A stretch of 64,000 bases of DNA from JABMRW01 sp964396965 (GTDB lineage: Bacteria > Chloroflexota > Dehalococcoidia > Dehalococcoidales > BS750m-G39). Of the stretch, positions 1 through 6,885 are shown in pieces. The stretch covers positions 45,390 through 109,389 of the forward strand of contig CAYNGD010000003.1 in assembly GCA_964396965.1 (NCBI GenBank), given 5' to 3'. A program made the translations under genes and the position numbers. Under the pieces are notes generated by a model. The model was not told the origin of the DNA, made no database searches, and saw only the letters and a list, made by a program, of their open reading frames with translations. Every line of letters starts with the position of its first letter. Position 1 is the first letter of the stretch.

Positions 1-1194
1 GCCCAGCCCCTTATGCTGGGCGGCTCCCTCTTGCTGCGTGTTGAGGGGGACCTCCGGCCCGTAGATGTGCAGCTCACGTATCACCGCCGAGGCTTCTTGA
101 ACCCGCAGCCGCAGCAGGCCGAAGAGTGTTTCTGCCTTATCCTCGAAAGAGAGGAAGATTTCTTTACCACCTGATGCCTGGTAGTCCATTCTCACCAGCT
201 TCGGCTCGCCTATCTCTCGCCCCTCCCGCGCCCGGTGGCCGTACTCCCGGCAGCGGATACACTTACACTCAATCCCCCTCTGCTTCATCCGCTGCCTGAC
301 CACCCCCCTCAGCGAGTCCTTGCAGCCGGCGGTGATGAACTTGGACGGTATGTCCCGCAGCACCCGCGATATGCGGACATATTTGGGCACAATAGACTTT
401 ATCGCCACCATCAGGTTGACCATGGTGCTTATCTCGTAGGGCTGGTAGCGGCCTTCTTTGTACCATCTCTCCAGTTCGGTGCCCTCGACCACCATGGTCG
501 GGTAGAGCTTTAAACCATCCGGCCTGAAGCGCTCATCCTCAAAAAGCAACCTAGATAGCTCCAAATCGTGCTCCAGGTTAGAGCCGGGCAGCCCCGGCAT
601 CCAGTGGTAGTGCACCTTAAAGCCGTTTTCCCGCAGAAGGGCGGTGGCCCGCACCACATCCTCGACACCGTGCCCCCGCCGGGTCAGGCGGTAGATCTGG
701 TCGTCTAAAGTCTGCACGCCCAGCTCCACCCGGGTGGCGCCGAACTCAAGCATCCGCTCTATCTCCTCCGGCCCGCACCAGTCCGGCCTGGTCTCAATGC
801 ACATCCCGGTGCAGCGGTGCTGGGCCGTCTCGTTGAGCTTTTTGGCCTCGGCCAGGTCGGCTGATTCCCGTCCGTTTAAGCCCTCCAGGCAGTCCTTGAT
901 GAAGCGGAACTGGTAGTCTTGAGGGTAGGCCAGGAAGGTGCCCCCCATCACAATCAGCTCGATTTTATCGGTGGGGTGGCCCATCTCGCTGAGGGCTTTC
1001 AAGCGAAGTTTTACCTGTTTTTTAGCGTCATAGTCGCACCTTATCGCCCTTAAGACCGCCGGCGACTCCGGGGTATAGCTCTGGGGTGTTGACGGGTAGG
1101 TGGGACAGAAGACGCACTGCCCCGGGCATTTGAGGGGCCGGGTCATCACCGCCACCGGCGTCACCCCGGATATAGTCCTTGCAAATTTCTTCAT
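1..1194 (-). CDS. elp3: Elp3-family tRNA uridine-34 acetyltransferase/radical SAM enzyme (3' truncated by window edge)
   Basis: Read from the minus strand, 398 codons are open to the window edge. Elp3 uses a radical SAM domain and a GNAT acetyl-CoA domain to build carboxymethyl-uridine at tRNA position 34. The radical SAM cluster C23-x3-C27-x2-C30 is visible, followed by the conserved stretch around CPTYPSTPQSYTPESP. The GNAT domain has begun when the sequence runs out; the last residues, QHKGLG, are the start of the acetyl-CoA loop. Family length is about 450-550 residues, so roughly the last 60 or more are missing. The start is the ATG at 1194, two residues before the conserved FARTISGVTP block. 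It lies only about 8 bases from the predicted transcription start and has no Shine-Dalgarno. The neighbour at 1425 is a Trm9-like methyltransferase, the next enzyme of the eukaryotic pathway. Confidence 0.93.
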   Translation of the reverse strand, partial: MKKFARTISGVTPVAVMTRPLKCPGQCVFCPTYPSTPQSYTPESPAVLRAIRCDYDAKKQVKLRLKALSEMGHPTDKIELIVMGGTFLAYPQDYQFRFIKDCLEGLNGRESADLAEAKKLNETAQHRCTGMCIETRPDWCGPEEIERMLEFGATRVELGVQTLDDQIYRLTRRGHGVEDVVRATALLRENGFKVHYHWMPGLPGSNLEHDLELSRLLFEDERFRPDGLKLYPTMVVEGTELERWYKEGRYQPYEISTMVNLMVAIKSIVPKYVRISRVLRDIPSKFITAGCKDSLRGVVRQRMKQRGIECKCIRCREYGHRAREGREIGEPKLVRMDYQASGGKEIFLSFEDKAETLFGLLRLRVQEASAVIRELHIYGPEVPLNTQQEGAAQHKGLG

Positions 1195-1208
1195 GGTGTG
1201 CCATAAAC

Positions 1209-1217
1209 AGTGTAGCA
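1209..1217 (-). promoter_or_regulatory. extended -10 promoter of elp3
   Basis: On the minus strand the sequence reads TGC followed by TACACT, an extended -10 element. No good -35 is seen. The expected transcription start near 1202 leaves a leader of about 8 bases before the elp3 ATG. Confidence 0.4.
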
Positions 1218-1277
1218 GATTTAATTTGTAAACAGAAACAGGGCATTTGAGGGAATGCCTCGCCCATATTATATCTA

Positions 1278-1415
1278 TTCCCTCCCGGCCACCCTTATGT
1301 GGAAGGGGTTACGCTCCACCCATTAAGGGGGTGTAGTGTCTCCTATCTTGGGGTGGGGCAGCAAGTTTTAGAAGCGAAGCTTATACGGGTGGGTGGGTAT
1401 GGGAAACAAAACATA
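1278..1415. repeat. intergenic inverted-repeat element, copy 1
   Basis: One of eight related intergenic elements in the window. The right end carries the terminal motif GGGTGGGTATGGGAAACAAA, which reverse-complements to the left-end motif of other copies. It contains the small hairpin AAGC-GAA-GCTT at 1372-1382. The left end, from about 1278, is degenerate (TTCCCTCCCGGCCACCC). It lies between elp3 and the Trm9-like gene. Confidence 0.55.
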
Positions 1416-1424
1416 GGTTAAAAA

Positions 1425-2087
1425 ATGAGGAAAAGCGCAACCAATAATAGATACATCTTTGACCAGATAGCCCCCAGTTGGTACAACTTCCGGCACTGGT
1501 CAATCTTCAGCGCCGAGCTTGAGCGACTGGCCAAACGCTGGCAGAGGGGCAGGCTGCTCAACCTGGGCTGTGCCCACGGCCCCGATTTCCTGCCCTTCAA
1601 AGACGGCTTCAAGCTCTACGGGGTGGACTTCTCCGCCGAGATGCTGAGGTTCGCCCAAAAATACGCTAAGAAATTCAGCTTTGATGTTGAGCTGGCGCTG
1701 GCTGATATCCGCTGCCTCCCCTACCCCGATGAGAGCTTCGACTGGGCGATAGCGGTGGCCACCTATCACCATCTGAGGAGTGGGGAGCACCAGGCCGCTT
1801 TAACTGAACTGAGGCGGGTCTTGAAACCCGGCGGCGAGGCCTTTATCACGGTCTGGAACCGCGGCCAGCCCCGCTTCTGGTTCAAGCCCAGAGAGGTGGA
1901 AATCCCCTGGCGCAAGAAGGGAGGAACTCTCTACCGCCGTTACTACCTCTTCACCTATAATGAGCTGGAAAGGCTGGCCAGGCAAGCCGGATTTGAGGTG
2001 ATTAAATCTTTCCCGGAGAACGCCTACCGCTTTCCGGTGAAGCTATTCTCCCGGAATGTCCGCCTGTTAATAAAGAAGCCGGCCTAG
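1425..2087 (+). CDS. Trm9/ABH8-like class I SAM-dependent methyltransferase
   Basis: 220 residues. The fold is a Rossmann methyltransferase: motif I LLNLGCAHG at 44-52, the acidic ribose-binding D68 in YGVDFS, and LPYPDESFDWAIA at 98-110. Several features are those of the Trm9/ALKBH8 family, which methylates the carboxymethyl group of cm5U34 in tRNA: YHH at 114-116, RVLKPGG at 131-137 followed by VWNRGQ at 143-148, IPW at 160-162 and RYY at 172-174. An N-terminal YIFDQIAPSW resembles the Trm9 start. It diverges from elp3, whose product makes the cm5U substrate. The substrate assignment is inference from motifs plus context; a generic small-molecule methyltransferase (the ubiE-like family) is the alternative. 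No Trm112 partner is visible in the window. Confidence 0.75.
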   Translation: MRKSATNNRYIFDQIAPSWYNFRHWSIFSAELERLAKRWQRGRLLNLGCAHGPDFLPFKDGFKLYGVDFSAEMLRFAQKYAKKFSFDVELALADIRCLPYPDESFDWAIAVATYHHLRSGEHQAALTELRRVLKPGGEAFITVWNRGQPRFWFKPREVEIPWRKKGGTLYRRYYLFTYNELERLARQAGFEVIKSFPENAYRFPVKLFSRNVRLLIKKPA

Positions 2088-2569
2088 CTTTGGGTGGGCC
2101 GGGTAAAGATGGTCAGCTCGCCGCGTTTGAAGCCCAGCTTCTGGAAATAGTTCTGAAGCTCCCACTCACGCTCATCGAGGACGGCGCGGACAGTGTTGAC
2201 CTCACGGTCGCGGCAGCGCTTGATTAGGGCGTTGACCAGTTTGGCGGCGATGCCCCTTTTCTGGTAGTCGGGGTCAACAATGAGCATGTAGATGAGGCCC
2301 ACCTGGTCAACCGGTATGCCCACGTAGGCCAGCCCGCTCCAGATAAAGCCAACCGGTTTGCCATCGGCTTCGGCGACCAGGCTCAGGTCGAGCGGGCCGC
2401 CCGGCTTGGTTAGGGCTACCTCCTCATAGGTCATGGCCCCCCGGTAGCTCAGGCGGCTCCGCTTAACGCCGGGTATCTTCTCCTCCCTGATTTTGCTGTA
2501 GATAGCTATAATGGAATCAATATCTCCCCGCTCCATGGGTCTGATGGTGACTTCGCCTTTGCTAACCAT
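2084..2569 (-). CDS. GNAT family N-acetyltransferase
   Basis: 161 residues from the ATG at 2569, chosen because AAGGGGGTG lies 7 bases upstream and because the longer reading frame to 2608 would start inside the predicted -10 box. The acetyl-CoA-binding loop is DYQKRGIAAKLVNALI; upstream is the hydrophobic strand VGLIYMLIVDPDY. The C-terminal YFQKLGFKRGEL is the usual GNAT end strand. The neighbour at 2880 is a paralogue with the same layout (VRPMES.DI, DYWRQGVATQMVNALV). The substrate cannot be told from sequence. It converges on the Trm9-like gene with a 4-base overlap of their ends. Confidence 0.85.
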   Translation of the reverse strand: MVSKGEVTIRPMERGDIDSIIAIYSKIREEKIPGVKRSRLSYRGAMTYEEVALTKPGGPLDLSLVAEADGKPVGFIWSGLAYVGIPVDQVGLIYMLIVDPDYQKRGIAAKLVNALIKRCRDREVNTVRAVLDEREWELQNYFQKLGFKRGELTIFTRPTQS

Positions 2570-2606
2570 GATAATCACCCCCTTGCTCACGGTGGGATAG
2601 AACTGC

Positions 2607-2635
2607 ATTATAGCAACTTATCCCCTTTTGCCCAA
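2607..2635 (-). promoter_or_regulatory. sigma-70 promoter of the GNAT gene at 2569
   Basis: A consensus TATAAT (reverse complement of 2607-2612) with a TTGGGC -35 at 2630-2635 and a 17-base spacer. The predicted leader is about 31 bases, which supports the internal ATG at 2569. Confidence 0.6.
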
Positions 2636-2640
2636 ATTAG

Positions 2641-2866
2641 AGTTCGTTTATCGTCCCATACCCTCCCGCCCACAAGGGTTATACCCTTTTCACATTTCTT
2701 TACCCCGCCCCCCATAGGAGAGGTGTCAGTCCTTTTCCCGTGATGGAGAGAAATTATGCCTTTTTCTGGGGAAAATTATCCCACCTATTTTTAGGGGTGT
2801 TAAAGAAGTGAAACCTCTATAGGGTGGGAGGGTGGGTAGCCAAACTCACTCTAAAAAACAGGCGGT
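2641..2866. repeat. intergenic inverted-repeat element, copy 2
   Basis: The left end is GTCCCATACCCTCCCGCCC at about 2653-2671; the right end GGGTGGGAGGGTGGGTAGCC is its imperfect inverse. An interior hairpin AAGGG-TTATA-CCCTT occupies 2674-2688. It fills most of the 311-base gap between two GNAT genes; I see no open reading frame of interest in it. Confidence 0.6.
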
Positions 2867-2879
2867 AAGGTTCCCCGGG

Positions 2880-3356
2880 CTAGGGGGTTGGTGGGCCTTT
2901 TTTCAGCCTCTTGGTGTAGTCAACCAGCTTGCCCCGGCGGAAACCAAGCTGCTCGAACAGGCTCTGTAGCTGGTTATCCCCTTCCTCAATCATTATCCGT
3001 ACCGAGTTGAGATTTTTCTCCCGGCAGGTCTCCACCAGGGCGTTGACCATCTGGGTGGCGACGCCCTGCCGCCAGTAGTCTGGTTCGACGCCCAGGATGT
3101 GAATCATGCCCACTTCGTCAAAAGGTTCCCCGAAGTAGGCACGGCGGGCCAGCAGAAAGCCCTGCACCTCGCCGTTGACCTCAGCGACGAAGCTCAGGTC
3201 GGGGATTTTGCCCAGGTCTCCGATAATCAAATCGGTATAGGTGGCCGCCCTCCGTACCCCGGTGATTTTGCTGTCAATGGCTAAAACCCGGTCGATGTCC
3301 ATGGATTCCATGGGGCGGACCCTTATCTTAAGTTTTCCTTTTTCGGTATCAATCAC
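2880..3356 (-). CDS. GNAT family N-acetyltransferase (paralogue)
   Basis: 158 residues, GTG start at 3356 with GGAG seven bases upstream. The acetyl-CoA loop is DYWRQGVATQMVNALV and the C-terminal strand is LFEQLGFRRGKL. It resembles the gene at 2084-2569 through the whole length, so the two probably arose by tandem duplication. Its own sigma-70 promoter lies at 3406-3433. Substrate unknown. The following gene on the same strand upstream (3443-4114) is a third GNAT, RimI-like, making a cluster of three. Confidence 0.85.
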   Translation of the reverse strand: MIDTEKGKLKIRVRPMESMDIDRVLAIDSKITGVRRAATYTDLIIGDLGKIPDLSFVAEVNGEVQGFLLARRAYFGEPFDEVGMIHILGVEPDYWRQGVATQMVNALVETCREKNLNSVRIMIEEGDNQLQSLFEQLGFRRGKLVDYTKRLKKGPPTP

Positions 3357-3405
3357 GGCCTCTCTCCTTCCTCAGATTAAGGGGATACTTTGGCGTCCGC
3401 ATCGT

Positions 3406-3433
3406 ATTATCCGCCTTTTCCGGTTTTTGTCAA
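3406..3433 (-). promoter_or_regulatory. sigma-70 promoter of the GNAT gene at 3356
   Basis: On the minus strand TTGACA (3428-3433), a 16-base spacer and GATAAT (3406-3411). The -35 context GGTATTGACAAAAACC is identical to that of the rpoB promoter at 22741. Confidence 0.6.
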
Positions 3434-3442
3434 TACCTTATT

Positions 3443-4114
3443 TCACTGTCGGCAGGTTCCGGGGGCAATTCCGGCGGTAATTCCCCATCTACGGCTATGT
3501 TCCCTCTTCAGCTGCCGGAGGTTGTTCCGGACCGGGATTGAGGCGATATTATCCAGGGTCATCAGCACCCCGTCCTCACGGTTGTCGGTGTAATAGCCAC
3601 GGCGCAGCCCCACCTGAGCGAAGCCGTATTTGGTATAGAGGCTCTGGGCGGTGGTGTTGGAGGCACGCACCTCCAGCGTCACCAGGTGGGCGCCCAGCTC
3701 CAGGGACAGCTCTATCAGTGAGATGAGCAGCATCTCGCCTATCCCCTGGCGGCGATAGCTCTCCCGCACGGCGATGTTGGTTATGTGGGCTTCCCCGGCC
3801 ATCAGCCACAGACCGGCAAAGCCTAGGAGGTACTCCCTGGCCGGAGGGGGTTCGCTATCGGAGTGGTTAGAACGGAGCCTCAGCTTGGTCAGAAGCCCGG
3901 AGAGGCCTTTCCGAGGGGTGGGGCTCGGCGCCGGCGGTTGGTATTTCTTTTTCTCGTCGCCGACCACGATGTAGTGGGCCAGGCTGTTTTTGAGTTCACG
4001 CTGGTAGTTGGGCGGCGGCCACATGGTGGGGAAGGCTTCGTGGTCAATCTCATTGACCTGGGGAAGGTCTTCCTGGTACATCAAGCGTATATTGAGCGAC
4101 GAGTTTTTAGCCAT
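3443..4114 (-). CDS. rimI: RimI-like ribosomal protein S18-alanine N-acetyltransferase
   Basis: 223 residues. RimI acetylates the N-terminal alanine of ribosomal protein S18. The N-terminal IRLMYQEDLPQVNEIDHEAF and the C-terminal core are RimI-like: acetyl-CoA loop ESYRRQGIGEMLL, VTLEVRASNTTAQSLYTKYG with the typical EVR-SN-AQ-LY pattern, then GYYTDNREDGVLM. At about residues 55-90 there is an insertion rich in proline, serine and lysine that the usual 150-residue RimI lacks; it sits between two core strands and makes the protein longer than normal. The C-terminus also runs on about 30 residues. The start is the ATG at 4114, downstream of an extended -10. The protein could be a RimI paralogue with another target. 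Confidence 0.75.
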   Translation of the reverse strand: MAKNSSLNIRLMYQEDLPQVNEIDHEAFPTMWPPPNYQRELKNSLAHYIVVGDEKKKYQPPAPSPTPRKGLSGLLTKLRLRSNHSDSEPPPAREYLLGFAGLWLMAGEAHITNIAVRESYRRQGIGEMLLISLIELSLELGAHLVTLEVRASNTTAQSLYTKYGFAQVGLRRGYYTDNREDGVLMTLDNIASIPVRNNLRQLKREHSRRWGITAGIAPGTCRQ

Positions 4115-4134
4115 TAGAGTCTGATTACGGGGTT

Positions 4135-4143
4135 ATTTTAGCA
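4135..4143 (-). promoter_or_regulatory. extended -10 promoter of rimI-like gene
   Basis: On the minus strand TGC-TAAAAT, about 20 bases upstream of the rimI ATG. No convincing -35, as is typical of extended -10 promoters. Confidence 0.45.
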
Positions 4144-4182
4144 CAACTCGTCTCTAACTTCCTACTACCCCGCTCCTGCCAT

Positions 4183-6663
4183 CTAGGCGTTACTCCTGAT
4201 ATGCCTCCCGTAATAGCCACAGTGTTCCCGGTCAAATATCCGTTGCGCCAGAAGCTTCACCAGGTCCTGTATCAGGAACATGCTCAGACAGTAGCCCCAG
4301 ACAATCCCGGCATAGGTCCAGCCCATCGGGCTCATCAGGAAGCCGTAGACGGCGATGAAGGTGGCGACTATCTGGGTGCCAATCACCGCCTCCAGCAGAA
4401 TCATGGCCGGTTTGATTGTCCAGAAATTTCTCCGGGTACGGGCGGCAAACAAGGTTAGATGGCCGCCTATGGACAGGTTCAGGTACACCATCGTCCGGAC
4501 CACATCCGGGCTGAGATGAAAAATGCTGTTCCCTAGGTAGAAGATGCCGAAGGACCGGATCATGGCAAAGGCCCCCAGGACGGTGGCTATGCCGAGCACC
4601 ATCCGCATGTTCCAGACTTCGGGCTTATCGGAATAGCGGACGTTATCGTAGGCGATGGACAGAATGGCGCCGTCGTTTAAGATTGCCAGCAGGACTATCA
4701 TTATCGCCGTCACCGGATATACCCTGAAGAGAATTATGGCTATGGTCAGGAATCCCAGCAGGGCCACCGTCTCGGCGATACGATAGATAGCGTAGTTGAG
4801 CATGCGCTGGAATATCTTGCGGGCCTCCTTGATGGCGTCGATAATCACGGAAAGGCCCGGGGTCAGCAGCACGATGCTGGCGGCGGCCCGGGCGGCATCA
4901 GTGGCTCCGGCCACGGCGATGCCGGCATCGGCCTTCTTTAGGGCCGGGGCATCATTCACTCCGTCGCCGGTCATGCCCACGATGTGCCCCCGCTGCTGGA
5001 GGGCATCGACGATGTGGTACTTGTGCTCGGGAAAGACCTGGGCAAAGCCGTCGGCCTGCTCGATGGCGTCGGCCAGCTGGCCGGCCTGGTGGGCTTTGGT
5101 TTCTTCAAACAGGCTGGCGTCCAGGATGTTCGTCCCCAGCCCCAGCTGGCGCCCGATTTCCTTGGCGATAGCCACCTGGTCCCCGGTGACCATCTTGACC
5201 TCCAGCCCCATCTTTCTGGTGGTATCGACGGTCTCCTTGGAATCCTCGCGCAGCGGGTCGAAGAGCGGGATTATACCGATAAACTGCCATTTATTCTGGC
5301 CATCGGTACGGGCCACCCCCAGGGAGCGGAAGCCCCGGGAAGCGAACTCTTTGACCGCCTTATCAACCTCTTCTTTAATCTTAGCCGCATCGGGGTCCAG
5401 CGCCAGGATGACCTGGGGTGCACCCTTGGTAACCCTGGAGGTCTTCCCGTCTGCCCCCTTCACCTCGGCCTCGGTGCGCTTGTGGACGGGGTCAAAGGGC
5501 TGGAAGTGGGCTATCTGGTAGGACTTGAGCACTTTAGTGTCTTTAATTCCGCTCAGCACGGCCAGGTCAATCGGGTCCTGGTCCTCCTCGCGGGAGGCCA
5601 GCGCCCCGGCCAGAATTACCTCTTCCCCTTTAACATTATTTACAGTGAAAGGCTCTCCCGGGGTCAGTTTGCTCTGGGTGAGGGTGCCCGTCTTATCGGA
5701 GCAGAGGACATCGATACCAGCTACCTCCTCAACCGCCGTCAGCTTGGTGACAATCGCCTGCTTGGCCGCCAGTATCTTGGCGCCCAGGGCCATGGTCACC
5801 GATAGAACAGCGGGCATCGCCACTGGGACGGCGGCTATGGTCAGCACCAGCACGAACTGAAGCACCTGGAGCAGCTGGTCGTGGCGGGAGAGGGCTATGC
5901 CTATTATCAGGACGGCCAGTGCCGCAGCGATAATGAGCAGGTAATCGGCAATCTTGACGACCGCCTGCTGGAGATGGCTTCTCGTCTCGGCCGATTTGAC
6001 CAGTTCGGCGGTCTTGCCGTAGTAGGTGTCTTTAGCCGTGGCGTAGACTACGGCATCGATTTCGCCCTGCTTCAGGATAGAGCCGGAGAAGACGGCGTCA
6101 CCGGACTTGTGCTCCACCGGCAGGGACTCTCCGGTCAGGGCGGACTGGTCGACCTGCACCGGGTCTCCCTCCAGCAGCTTGGTGTCGGCGGGTATGATGT
6201 CGCCGATGCGCAGCCGCACCAGGTCGCCGGGGACCAGCTCGCGGGCGGGGATGCTCTTCCACTCCCCGTCTCGCTTGACCCTGGCCTTGAGGGCCAGCTG
6301 TTTCTTGAGGGCGGCGATGGCACTGTCGGCCTGATATTCCTCTCGGAAGCCTACCACGGCGTTCATGACCAGCAGCGCTAGAATAACGCCGACGTCGGGC
6401 CAGTGGCGCAGCACCCCCGACAGTATAGCTGCCAACATAATCATGATGGGGATGGGACCCCAGAAATAGGAGAGGAACTTCAGGATAGGACTGACCCTTT
6501 CCTCTTTGATCTCGTTGTAGCCGTATTTTTCCAGCCGTTCCTGCGCCTCGGCCGTCTTCAGGCCGTCAGCCGAGGTGCCGAGGCGCTTCATCACCTCGGC
6601 GGTGGGCAGCTCTTTCAGAGATTCGGCTGTATTGGATGTCTCGGCTTGCGGTCGTTTACTCGT
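4183..6663 (-). CDS. P-type cation-transporting ATPase, P3A (plasma-membrane H+-ATPase) type
   Basis: About 826 residues if initiated at the ACG at 6661-6663; 803 from the first canonical start, GTG at 6594. It pumps a cation, probably H+, across the membrane using ATP. Numbered from the GTG: actuator motif TGES at 154-157, phosphorylated aspartate D300 in CSDKTGTLT, and the hinge MTGDGVNDAPALKKADAG further on. Membrane segments lie at about 44-85, 215-265 and in the last 230 residues. The absence of large C-terminal regulatory and heavy-metal domains and the overall length fit P3A. Start choice: AGGAGG and GGAG lie upstream with the ACG 7 bases behind GGAG, and the frame is open from there. 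It diverges from the glucan phosphorylase. The ion specificity is inferred. Confidence 0.88.
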   Translation of the reverse strand, partial: TSKRPQAETSNTAESLKELPTAEVMKRLGTSADGLKTAEAQERLEKYGYNEIKEERVSPILKFLSYFWGPIPIMIMLAAILSGVLRHWPDVGVILALLVMNAVVGFREEYQADSAIAALKKQLALKARVKRDGEWKSIPARELVPGDLVRLRIGDIIPADTKLLEGDPVQVDQSALTGESLPVEHKSGDAVFSGSILKQGEIDAVVYATAKDTYYGKTAELVKSAETRSHLQQAVVKIADYLLIIAAALAVLIIGIALSRHDQLLQVLQFVLVLTIAAVPVAMPAVLSVTMALGAKILAAKQAIVTKLTAVEEVAGIDVLCSDKTGTLTQSKLTPGEPFTVNNVKGEEVILAGALASREEDQDPIDLAVLSGIKDTKVLKSYQIAHFQPFDPVHKRTEAEVKGADGKTSRVTKGAPQVILALDPDAAKIKEEVDKAVKEFASRGFRSLGVARTDGQNKWQFIGIIPLFDPLREDSKETVDTTRKMGLEVKMVTGDQVAIAKEIGRQLGLGTNILDASLFEETKAHQAGQLADAIEQADGFAQVFPEHKYHIVDALQQRGHIVGMTGDGVNDAPALKKADAGIAVAGATDAARAAASIVLLTPGLSVIIDAIKEARKIFQRMLNYAIYRIAETVALLGFLTIAIILFRVYPVTAIMIVLLAILNDGAILSIAYDNVRYSDKPEVWNMRMVLGIATVLGAFAMIRSFGIFYLGNSIFHLSPDVVRTMVYLNLSIGGHLTLFAARTRRNFWTIKPAMILLEAVIGTQIVATFIAVYGFLMSPMGWTYAGIVWGYCLSMFLIQDLVKLLAQRIFDREHCGYYGRHIRSNA

Positions 6664-6885
6664 CGCAGGGCTCCTTTCTCCTCCTGGGTTAGCTAGTTAC
6701 ATAATAGCATAATAGGGTCACCGGCAGTACTTGGCTATCCGTAAATTTACTTAATAAATTTATAAATCGCCCGTAATTCCGCTAGCCAAAGTCAGTATTA
6801 TGGGCAACACCCCGGCGCCGGATGTGATAAAATGCAATTAGGGTGAACTGGCGATAGAACGCCCCCCTGTCTCGAGGTAAGCACT

